A DNA stretch of 64,000 nucleotides from Kiritimatiellota bacterium B12222 (GTDB taxonomy: Bacteria > Verrucomicrobiota > Kiritimatiellia > SS1-B-03-39 > UBA6053). The notes under the pieces were generated by a model, which was not told the origin of the DNA, ran no database searches, and saw only the letters and a list, made by a program, of their open reading frames with translations. Positions 57,247 through 64,000 of this stretch are shown in pieces. The stretch spans positions 1,116,001 through 1,180,000 of the forward strand of contig CP120722.1 in NCBI GenBank assembly GCA_029719485.1. The letters are read 5' to 3'. A program made the position numbers and the translations under genes. How positions within the stretch are numbered: the first letter of the stretch is position 1; each line of letters begins with the position of its first letter.

Positions 57247-57276
57247 CTTGTACAAGGAATCCTTGAGAGATATATC
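57247..57276 (+). promoter_or_regulatory. Candidate recA promoter with overlapping palindromes
   Basis: CTTGTACAAG (57247-57256) is a perfect 10-bp palindrome and CAAGGA-A-TCCTTG (57252-57264) is a second, overlapping one. Both cover a weak -35 (TTGTAC, 57248-57253) that is 17 bp from TATATC (57271-57276). Such overlap with a promoter is expected of a repressor site, and recA is a standard SOS gene. The motif is not the Escherichia coli or Bacillus LexA box; the assignment is inference. Confidence 0.35.
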
Positions 57277-57334
57277 TTGCTAAACCAAAATTCATATGTA
57301 TACAGAGGTATATATTAACAAATCGGAGGGTTAC

Positions 57335-58381
57335 ATGGCTGCTAAAAAGAAAACCGTAGAGAAAAAGAGTGGAGACGGAAACTTAGATACGCTCATTTCA
57401 CAGATCACAAAACAGTTCGGTGAAGGATCGATTATGAAGTTGGGAGAGGATGAGATCAACTCCCGCAAGGTGCCGAGTATCTCTACGGGAGCATTGACCT
57501 TGGATATTGCATTAGGGGTGGGGGGCGTGCCTCGTGGCCGGGTCGTCGAGATCTATGGTCCTGAATCTTCCGGTAAAACAACCCTTATGTTGCATATTGT
57601 CGCCAATGCGATGAAAGCGGGTGGTTCTTGTGCTTTTATTGATACAGAGCATGCCTTGGATCCTGGATATGCCCAAAAAATCGGGGTTGATTTGGACAAT
57701 TTGTTGGTGTCTCAGCCGGATTCGGGTGAAGAGGCTCTGAACATTTGCGAAGCCTTGGTGAAGTCGGGTGAGCTGGATGTTGTGGTACTCGATTCCGTGG
57801 CGGCCTTGGCTCCGAAAGCCGAATTAGATGGCGAAATGGGGCAGAGCCATGTTGGACTACAAGCGCGTTTGATGTCCCAAGCGTTACGTAAATTGACCAG
57901 TTCGATTAATCGTTCTAAAACCTGTGTCTTGTTTACGAACCAGATTCGTGAAAAAGTGGGTGTGATGTTTGGTTCTCCAGAAACCACTCCTGGTGGACGG
58001 GCCTTAAAGTTTTATGCCTCTGTCCGTATGGATATTCGTCGGATTGCAACCATTAAGGATAATACGGGTGTGGCTGTGGGAAGTCGTGCACGGGTGAAAG
58101 TGGTGAAAAATAAAGTAGCTCCTCCTTTTACCGAAGGTGAATTTGATATTCTTTATGCTGAAGGGATTAGTTGGGAAGGATCTATTTTGGATCAAGCCAT
58201 GGATTTGAATTTGGTTGAGCGACGTGGCTCCTGGTTATCTTTGGATGGTACTCAGTTGGGGCAGGGTCGTGATGCCGCCCGTGAAGTACTTAAAGAAAAT
58301 CCTGAGATGCAACAAATGCTTATCGATCGTATCTATGCTGCGATTGAAGAAAAAAAGACTGCGGGTAAAAAGAAAAAATAA
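57335..58381 (+). CDS. recA: RecA recombinase
   Basis: The start at 57335 has GGAGGG 4-10 bp upstream, giving 348 residues. Walker [10 protein letters not shown] is at about 75-83, [13 protein letters not shown] and [21 protein letters not shown] follow, then loop 1 and loop 2 ([20 protein letters not shown]) with the conserved [16 protein letters not shown]. The Lys-rich C-terminus is normal. RecA coats single-stranded DNA for strand exchange and triggers LexA self-cleavage. The upstream region has palindromes that may be the SOS operator. Confidence 0.97.
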   Translation: MAAKKKTVEKKSGDGNLDTLISQITKQFGEGSIMKLGEDEINSRKVPSISTGALTLDIALGVGGVPRGRVVEIYGPESSGKTTLMLHIVANAMKAGGSCAFIDTEHALDPGYAQKIGVDLDNLLVSQPDSGEEALNICEALVKSGELDVVVLDSVAALAPKAELDGEMGQSHVGLQARLMSQALRKLTSSINRSKTCVLFTNQIREKVGVMFGSPETTPGGRALKFYASVRMDIRRIATIKDNTGVAVGSRARVKVVKNKVAPPFTEGEFDILYAEGISWEGSILDQAMDLNLVERRGSWLSLDGTQLGQGRDAAREVLKENPEMQQMLIDRIYAAIEEKKTAGKKKK

Positions 58382-58431
58382 GTGCGGACGCGGCTATCTT
58401 GGCCTGTCCTCCTCCGTAAGGTCTGATCCCT

Positions 58432-58472
58432 ACTCATCTCTCCTAACTTTATAGGGTAGATGAGTTTTTTTT
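58432..58472 (+). terminator. Rho-independent terminator after recA
   Basis: ACTCATCT (58432-58439) pairs with AGATGAGT (58458-58465), followed by a run of T to 58472. The loop is long (18 bases) and can form an extra CCTA/TAGG pairing. Confidence 0.78.
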
Positions 58473-58525
58473 GTATGACTACTTCATGATTGCCATGAGG
58501 ACGGACAAAGTCTTAACTAGGTCCT

Positions 58526-59845
58526 ATGCATAAAGGATTTATCAAAATTAGCTTTTGGGTATTGGCCTTTTTTTGTCTATTGATTTTTTTGGCATATTGG
58601 AGTCTGTTTATCTTACCTCGAAATAAAATTGAGGCTCTGGATGCAGAGTTGCAGGCACAAGGTGTCGCGATACGGATCGCTGAACTTGCACCTGAACCGG
58701 TGCCTGAAGATGAAAATGCCGCGCCATTGTATTTGGAAGCGTATCGTTTGTTACAATCTATAAAATTTGAAGGCGAAGATATATTCTATTATATACAGGG
58801 GTATGATGTGGAGGGCGCAAGGGAAGAAAAACTGGAAGGATTGCTGACCCTCCTGGATGATCCCATTTATGCAGAGGCGATGTCCTTGATTGATGAAGCC
58901 TCGACACGGCCTCGCTGTCAATTTGAAATTAATTATCAGGTCAGTGCTTCAGACTTACTGTTACCGCATGTGACGCCACTTATCGGTATGGCGAGGGTTA
59001 TTCATACCCAAGTGGAGGTGGAACTTGACCGTAATGAGTTTTCAGGACTATCGGATGCTTTATCCCGTTTGCATGGCATTGCGCTGCTCTTGGAAGATGA
59101 ACCTTTCTTGCTGTCACAATTGGTTCGTGTCGCAAATCAGTCTTTGTACGTGGAGAGTCTGAAACCCGCATTGGCAAAAAGTGAAGCCAGTGCTGAATTG
59201 CTTGAGGAGCTGCAGTGGCAACTCTCACAGTTTTCAGATGAGCTTTCAACCGATTGGATACAGGGGGAACGTATCTATATGTTAGATTTTGCGAGATCTG
59301 GAAATTATTTAGAAATGCAGAGGATGAGTTTAAGTGACGTATGGGATGAATTTGGCTCACTGTCAGATGTGATGAATTATATCGGGGTGCTGCTTTTCCC
59401 CGTATGGGATGAACTGTATTTGTATGAAAGCATATTGGAGTTGCAGCCACTTTATGAAATGCCCTATGCCCAAATTGACTGGATGCTGTTAGATCAACGG
59501 TTTAACGAAATTCCAGATTTTTATATGATGAGTCAAGACTCTTTGGATTTCCGCCGTGCGTTAGATTCGCTTACCAATGCGAAAGCGCATCTTAAGCTAT
59601 CCAAAGTGGCGGTGGCTTTGTACCAACTCCGTTTACAGACGGGGGCTTTCCCTGATGAGTTATCGGAGCATACCCAGCTTGATCTTATTGATCCATTTGT
59701 GGCCAGGCCTTTTCAGTATGAAAAAACAGAGGAGGGATTCCGGTTATATAGCTTGGGGAACAATCAAACAGATGATGGGGGCGTGACAGAGCGCAAATCC
59801 CAAAAAGATGATCTGTTGTGGAGTTATCCCTACGTGAAACAGTAG
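58526..59845 (+). CDS. Membrane-anchored protein of unknown function, tandem paralogue 1
   Basis: A 439-residue protein with one N-terminal transmembrane helix (about 8-29, SFWVLAFFCLLIFLAYWSLF) and a mostly alpha-helical, acidic extracytoplasmic part. PEDENAAPLYLEAYRLL and LHGIALLLEDEPFLLSQLVRVA are the best conserved blocks with the second copy. The C-terminal part (TGAFPDELSE, DPFVARPFQYEKTEEGFRLYSL) recalls secreted planctomycete/verrucomicrobial proteins with GYPxxL-type ends. No enzyme motif is visible. The next gene is a paralogue, with about half of the residues the same by eye. Confidence 0.7.
   Translation: MHKGFIKISFWVLAFFCLLIFLAYWSLFILPRNKIEALDAELQAQGVAIRIAELAPEPVPEDENAAPLYLEAYRLLQSIKFEGEDIFYYIQGYDVEGAREEKLEGLLTLLDDPIYAEAMSLIDEASTRPRCQFEINYQVSASDLLLPHVTPLIGMARVIHTQVEVELDRNEFSGLSDALSRLHGIALLLEDEPFLLSQLVRVANQSLYVESLKPALAKSEASAELLEELQWQLSQFSDELSTDWIQGERIYMLDFARSGNYLEMQRMSLSDVWDEFGSLSDVMNYIGVLLFPVWDELYLYESILELQPLYEMPYAQIDWMLLDQRFNEIPDFYMMSQDSLDFRRALDSLTNAKAHLKLSKVAVALYQLRLQTGAFPDELSEHTQLDLIDPFVARPFQYEKTEEGFRLYSLGNNQTDDGGVTERKSQKDDLLWSYPYVKQ
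59638..59727 (+). repeat. 90-bp identical segment shared with 61259-61348 (copy 1)
   Basis: The stretch starting GACGGGGGCTTTCCC is identical base for base in both paralogues over 90 bp, including third codon positions, whereas upstream coding sequence is much diverged. The remaining codons to both stops are also similar. Confidence 0.9.
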
Positions 59846-60143
59846 GGATTCGATTTGAGGGTGGTCGAATATCCGCTTTGCTTTGGGGCTCGTAATGGAT
59901 GTATTTTTACTGATACACCCACGGTGTTATTTCTGTCAGCCCGGGGGTGGATCGAGAAACGAGAGGCTACCCTGGGTGATAGAAAAGGAATTTTATTCAC
60001 CCCTGAAAAGGTTGCGTCATTCAAATCCTGTGAGGCTTCGAGCTAGAGGACGCAATACCTTCGGTGTATGTATTGTGGATGTCCTTTGATCCTGAATCTT
60101 TCATGATTGTCATGTGGGAGGTCAACGGGGTAAACGTTGTGCT
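59846..60143 (+). other. 298-bp spacer between the tandem paralogues
   Basis: Several short open frames exist, none with a convincing start or family likeness. The last part (60100-60117) repeats an 18-bp element found before the first paralogue (58483-58500), TTCATGATTGYCATGWGG, with two differences. The rest shows nothing I can name. Confidence 0.4.
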
Positions 60144-61466
60144 ATGCATAGCAGATTTATCAAAATTAGTTTTTGGGTGTTGGGGAGTTTAACCTTGCTG
60201 GGTTGTGTGGCCTACTGGGGACTTTTTGTACTTCCCCAAAATAAAATTAATGACGTGGAAGCGCAAATGGAGGCGCAGGGGGTGCCGATGCGTTTAGTGG
60301 ATTTGGCTCCGGAAGCGGTTCCGGAAGAGCTGAATGCAGCCCCTTTGTATCTGGAAGCTTATCATTTGTTGGAATCCCTTACGTTAGAGGGTGAAAATCT
60401 GTTTTATTATAAAACAGGATATGGCGTGGAAAAAGTTGGAGAGGAGAGGTTGGAAGGGCTTTTGACTCTGCTGGCCGATCCAGTCTATGCTCAAGCCATG
60501 GCGTTGATCGATGAGGCGACGCAGCTTCCTTATTGTCAATTTGATCTGAATTATCATTTAGAGGCACATGAAATATTTGTTCCGCATGTGACATGGCTTA
60601 TGGGATTATCGTCTTTACTACATGTCCAATTGGAAGTGAAACTTGAGAGAGGCGACGCTTCGGAGCTTACGAATTCGTTAGCGCGATTAAATGGTTTGGC
60701 TCTGCGATTAGGTGATGAGCCGATTACAATTTCACAATTAGTGCGGATAGCAAATATCGCAATTTATACAGATGCCTTGGCCTATGCTCTATCCATGACT
60801 GAACCAAGCGTTGAATTTCTTCAGGAAGTTCAGCGGCAATTGTCCCGTTTCCCAGAGGAGGTGATTCACTCTGGCTGGATGACCGGCGAACGTATCTTCT
60901 ATTTAGATTACGGGCAATCCGGAAACTATTATGATGAAAACGGAATAGGAATAACTGATATTTGGGACAACAGCTCCTCTTTGTCTGAAGGCATGATGTG
61001 TCTGACGGCGGCACTCGTGCCCGTATGGGATAAATTGTATTATTATGAACATATGTTGGAGGTGGAATCTACTTTTGCAGTGCCCTATGCGCAAATAGAT
61101 TGGGTTCAATATGAACAGCGTTTGGCAGAAGTTCCTGATCCCTTTTTTTTCAGCGCCGATGCGTTAGATATGCGGCAACTGTTGGAATCAATGCCTAAGG
61201 CAAAAGTGAAGGTTCAGCTGGCAAAAGTTGCCGTAGCGTTGCATCAAATACGTTTAGAGACGGGGGCTTTCCCTGATGAGTTATCGGAGCATACCCAGCT
61301 TGATCTTATTGATCCATTTGTGGCCAGGCCTTTTCAGTATGAAAAAACGGAAGAGGGATTTCGGTTATATTCGGTGGGGCCGAATCAAACAGATGATGGG
61401 GGCGTGAAAGAGCGCAAATCCCGAAAAGATGATCTGTTGTGGAGTTACCCCTACATGAAGCAGTAG
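60144..61466 (+). CDS. Membrane-anchored protein of unknown function, tandem paralogue 2
   Basis: The ATG at 60144 matches the start of the first paralogue (MHSRFIKISFWVL versus MHKGFIKISFWVL); 440 residues. It has the same single helix (about 8-30) and the same blocks (AAPLYLEAYHLLESL, LARLNGLALRLGDEPITISQLVRIA). The last 70 residues are nearly identical with paralogue 1 although the middle is clearly diverged. The function is unknown; a cell-envelope protein acting as a pair with paralogue 1 is possible. Confidence 0.7.
   Translation: MHSRFIKISFWVLGSLTLLGCVAYWGLFVLPQNKINDVEAQMEAQGVPMRLVDLAPEAVPEELNAAPLYLEAYHLLESLTLEGENLFYYKTGYGVEKVGEERLEGLLTLLADPVYAQAMALIDEATQLPYCQFDLNYHLEAHEIFVPHVTWLMGLSSLLHVQLEVKLERGDASELTNSLARLNGLALRLGDEPITISQLVRIANIAIYTDALAYALSMTEPSVEFLQEVQRQLSRFPEEVIHSGWMTGERIFYLDYGQSGNYYDENGIGITDIWDNSSSLSEGMMCLTAALVPVWDKLYYYEHMLEVESTFAVPYAQIDWVQYEQRLAEVPDPFFFSADALDMRQLLESMPKAKVKVQLAKVAVALHQIRLETGAFPDELSEHTQLDLIDPFVARPFQYEKTEEGFRLYSVGPNQTDDGGVKERKSRKDDLLWSYPYMKQ
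61259..61348 (+). repeat. 90-bp identical segment shared with 59638-59727 (copy 2)
   Basis: The second copy of the identical 90-bp segment, 1,621 bp downstream of the first and in the same orientation. Confidence 0.9.
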
Positions 61467-61534
61467 CTGAAGGCGATTATGCCATGGGGTGTTGGTTCGC
61501 TTCGGCCTGTGGCGTAAACGCCTACAGCTATAAC

Positions 61535-63064
61535 TTAAACGGTGCTTCGTACCATGCCGACGATTTGATCGACGACTTGCTCCAAAGTGAGGTAAGTGGT
61601 GTCGACGACACGTGCACCTTCAGCCACTTGCAAAGGATCGGCTTTACGAGTGCTGTCTAGGTGATCACGTTTGGCCAGACTTTCTTGTACGGCTTCGACG
61701 GTGGTGGTGCTTTCGGTAGCTTCCAGTTCCGCATTTCGGCGGCGTGCGCGTTCTGCGGGGTCGGCATCGAGATAAAATTTGTAAGGGCTTTCGGGGAAAA
61801 TAACAGAACCGATATCTCGCCCTTCCACCACCAGTGGGCCCATGGAGCGCATGTTGCGGATTTGTTCGACGATAAATCGACGAACTTGGGGGACGCGGGC
61901 GACATAACTTACATTTTCGCGCACGTCTTCTTCGCGAATGGCTTCGCCGGGATCTTGGCCATTGATGCTAAAGCGAATCGCGTCATTTAGAATATGAAAG
62001 TCTAAGCGGGATTGGTTCAAAACGTCGATCACGTCGGATTCGGATTCCGGATTTTTGCCCGCTTGCAGCACGGCCCAAGTGATTCCCCGGTACATGGCGC
62101 CTGAGTCCACATAGAGGGAGCTCATTTTTTTAGCAATGGATTTGGCTACGGTGGATTTTCCTGAGGCGGAAGGGCCATCAATGGCAATAACGCCATTGGC
62201 TTGAGGTGGGTTACCTGATCCGGCAACGAGTTCTTGGCGACGATTTACGCCCTCGGTTAAAAAGGCTTCTACCGCAGGGAGATCATTTGCTTCAACGGAT
62301 GCGAGGAGTCGTGAAAGTTGGGCTTGGACTTCGCGAATACCTTGGGCGACTGAAGCGGCATTGGTTTTGACGATGTCGCGCCAAATACATGGGGCGCCTT
62401 CCGCAATCCGGGTGGTATCTCGAAAGCCCGGACCAATAAGAGGCTGAAGTTTTTCGGGTGATTGCTGGCAGGCCACGACCAAAGCGGATGCCACTAAATG
62501 AGGAACGTGGCTTGTAACTGCGGCCAATCCGTCATGTTCTTCTGCAGGCATTTCGAGGACTTGCGCGCCGATTCGGGTCCAAAATTGAGTTACTTTCCAT
62601 ACCTCTGCTCGAGAAGATTCGTCTGCACAAACGACGCACACAGCACCTTGATACAGTTGAGGGTCTGCGACTTCTACACCTGTTTTTTCGCTGCCACACA
62701 TGGGGTGGCTCCCGACAAACAAAGCGTCACATCCTGCAAGTGCTTCGGTGCATGCGGAGGCAAGCCAAGCTTTGGTGCTACCTACATCTGTAACGACCGC
62801 CCCTGGTTTTAAGCCGGGTTTGGCTAGCGCGATTAAATCAGGAATAGCGCAAACGGGAACACACACGATCACCAAGTCAGCATCGCGTACGGCTTCAGCA
62901 GGATGGTCGTAAACTGCATCTGCAATACCTCGTGACAGGGTTTCATTTCGGGTTTCTTCCCGACGTGCATAGGCTTGAATACGTAAAGGAATACCACGAT
63001 TTCGTAAAGCCAATCCGATACTTCCACCCATGAGGCCTACACCCAGTAATGCAATGGTCTTCAT
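61535..63064 (-). CDS. Fused prephenate/arogenate dehydrogenase and cytidylate kinase (TyrA-Cmk)
   Basis: The ATG at 63064 gives 509 residues in two domains. Residues 1-285 are TyrA: the dinucleotide motif LLGVGLMGGS, VGSTKAWLA, GSHPMCGSEKTGVE and HDGLAAVTSHVPHL. Residues 290-509 are Cmk: P-loop GPSASGKST (297-305), SLYVDSGAMYRG, EGRDIGSVIFP, YLDADPAERARRR and RDHLDSTRKADPL. TyrA makes 4-hydroxyphenylpyruvate or arogenate-derived tyrosine; Cmk phosphorylates CMP and dCMP. The link is about 10 residues and there is no frameshift. It overlaps hisC by 4 bp (ATGA), so it is in the same operon. Confidence 0.93.
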   Translation of the reverse strand: MKTIALLGVGLMGGSIGLALRNRGIPLRIQAYARREETRNETLSRGIADAVYDHPAEAVRDADLVIVCVPVCAIPDLIALAKPGLKPGAVVTDVGSTKAWLASACTEALAGCDALFVGSHPMCGSEKTGVEVADPQLYQGAVCVVCADESSRAEVWKVTQFWTRIGAQVLEMPAEEHDGLAAVTSHVPHLVASALVVACQQSPEKLQPLIGPGFRDTTRIAEGAPCIWRDIVKTNAASVAQGIREVQAQLSRLLASVEANDLPAVEAFLTEGVNRRQELVAGSGNPPQANGVIAIDGPSASGKSTVAKSIAKKMSSLYVDSGAMYRGITWAVLQAGKNPESESDVIDVLNQSRLDFHILNDAIRFSINGQDPGEAIREEDVRENVSYVARVPQVRRFIVEQIRNMRSMGPLVVEGRDIGSVIFPESPYKFYLDADPAERARRRNAELEATESTTTVEAVQESLAKRDHLDSTRKADPLQVAEGARVVDTTYLTLEQVVDQIVGMVRSTV

Positions 63065-64000
63065 GACAATAACTCCTTTAACACATCCATGGCCTGTTTG
63101 TTTTCGTGGGCCAGGCCCACGGAAAAACGCAACCATTCGGGCAGGCCGTATCCATCCATGGGACGAGCAATGATGCCTCGTTTTTGCAAGGCTAAAAATG
63201 TTTCCCGGCCTTTGCCGGTTTTAATTAAGAGGAAATTTCCAGATGACGGAACGGTCTCGAGATTCATTTCCTCACAGGTCTTTTCAAAATAGGCTAAGCC
63301 TTCGCGAATACAGGTACGGGTCTCTTGGACATAGGCATCATCTTCGATCGCGGCAATGGCGGCGGCTTGGGCCATGGCATTGACGTTAAAGGGCTGACGG
63401 AATTTTCCTAACCAATTGATCAGTTCTGGTTGGGCGATTCCGTATCCCAAACGCAAACCGGCAAGGCCGTAGGTTTTGGAAAAGGTGCGAAGTAAAATAA
63501 GGGGACGTCCATTTTTGACCCAGTCAATGGAGTCAGGTTGATCTTCGGGTGCCAACAGTTCTACATAAGCCTCGTCTAAAACAGGAAGTACATGTGCGGG
63601 TAGGGCATCTAAAAAGTCTTTCAAATCTTGATTGCTGACCCGAGTACCGGTGGGGTTGTTGGGGTTTGCCACAAAAACCAAGCGGGTGTTTTCATCAACC
63701 AGGGATGCGATGCGATCCAAGTCATGGGTGAAATTTTGCATGGGGGCCATGCGGGTTTCCGCGCCACAGGCATCGGCCACCAGTTTATAAATAATAAAGG
63801 CGCATTCGCTCATTACCAAGTTGGTGCCGGGTTGAAGAAAGACGTGTCCCAGAAATTCAATTAATTCGTTGCTGCCATTGCCAAAGATCAGCATGTCCGG
63901 GGAGAGATTTAATTTTTCAGCCAGTGCATTGCGAAGATAAAAGGCGCCACCATCGGGGTATAAATGCATTTTTGAAGCGGCATTTTTCATGGCCTCGACG
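63061..64000 (-). CDS. hisC: Histidinol-phosphate aminotransferase (N-terminus beyond the window)
   Basis: The frame stays open to the window end. The internal Met at 63990 is not the start: the codons before it read VEA-M, as expected in the family ('AMKNAASKMHLYPDGG'). Visible are GNGSNELIEFL, NPNNPTGTR, DEAYVEL and the PLP-lysine motif FSKTYGLAGLRLGYG. The enzyme transfers the amino group of Glu to imidazole-acetol phosphate; in an aromatic setting HisC-like enzymes can also act on prephenate-derived keto acids, consistent with the coupling to TyrA. Confidence 0.92.
   Translation of the reverse strand, partial: VEAMKNAASKMHLYPDGGAFYLRNALAEKLNLSPDMLIFGNGSNELIEFLGHVFLQPGTNLVMSECAFIIYKLVADACGAETRMAPMQNFTHDLDRIASLVDENTRLVFVANPNNPTGTRVSNQDLKDFLDALPAHVLPVLDEAYVELLAPEDQPDSIDWVKNGRPLILLRTFSKTYGLAGLRLGYGIAQPELINWLGKFRQPFNVNAMAQAAAIAAIEDDAYVQETRTCIREGLAYFEKTCEEMNLETVPSSGNFLLIKTGKGRETFLALQKRGIIARPMDGYGLPEWLRFSVGLAHENKQAMDVLKELLS

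Noticed and set aside
59855..60089. Two overlapping short frames between the tandem paralogues
   Set aside because: Both are short, overlap each other, and have no ribosome site or recognised domain; treated as spacer.

Overview
The window looks like chromosomal DNA of a Gram-negative, aerobic heterotroph, most plausibly from the Verrucomicrobiota/PVC side of the tree (Opitutae-like). That placement is inference from gene content: an alternative complex III plus caa3 oxidase cluster, Kdo transferase (LPS), Omp85 and YadA-type outer-membrane proteins, type IV pilus genes split over two loci, cytoplasmic glycoside hydrolases and GatCAB. I saw no rRNA, tRNA or CRISPR array and no prophage.

Layout: (1) 1-4084, a carbohydrate/acid-sugar locus: a divergent IclR regulator (cut by the window edge), a glucarate-dehydratase-like enolase-superfamily enzyme, a GH10 xylanase without signal peptide and an SDR. 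(2) 4310-9786, a type IV pilus/type II pseudopilin operon: PilV/GspI-like, a very large PilW/GspJ-like, PilX-like, PilN-like and PilO-like proteins. (3) 9878-12927, Kdo transferase, a DUF2809 membrane protein and a REP-associated tyrosine transposase. (4) 13159-27580, a long respiratory cluster: ActABCDEF, an extra membrane-anchored cytochrome c with a CX3CH heme motif, SCO1/SenC, CoxB (cytochrome c fusion), CoxA (A2-type YSHPAVY), CoxC, CoxD, a terminator, then CtaB. (5) 28054-40879, the most striking region: a 3,133-residue trimeric autotransporter adhesin made almost wholly of YadA-type head repeats, followed 5 bp later by an Omp85/BamA-like protein with four POTRA-like segments and 14 bp later by a PEGA-like lipoprotein. 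(6) 40906-45813, a DedA protein, a beta-barrel protein, a GH2 glycosidase, a DUF2959 lipoprotein and a small membrane protein. (7) 45981-49228, gatCAB. (8) 49291-55176, pilB-pilT-pilB2-pilC. (9) 55368-58381, an APH-like kinase overlapping an inositol-monophosphatase-family phosphatase, then recA. (10) 58526-61466, two tandem paralogous membrane-anchored proteins of unknown function whose 3' ends have been homogenised. (11) 61535-64000 (minus), a TyrA-Cmk fusion overlapping hisC, which runs off the window.

How the genes work together: ActA-F oxidises quinol and passes electrons, through monoheme cytochrome domains, to a caa3 oxidase whose copper is supplied by SCO and whose heme pathway starts with CtaB. 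The two pilus loci complement each other: minor pilins and alignment proteins in one, motor ATPases and platform protein in the other. The adhesin, Omp85 and lipoprotein genes form what I infer to be a self-contained secretion/assembly module for a giant surface fibre, the best candidate here for an undescribed system. Inside the adhesin gene, DNA duplications fall on exact multiples of the 42-bp (14-residue) unit, showing growth and shrinkage by in-phase recombination.
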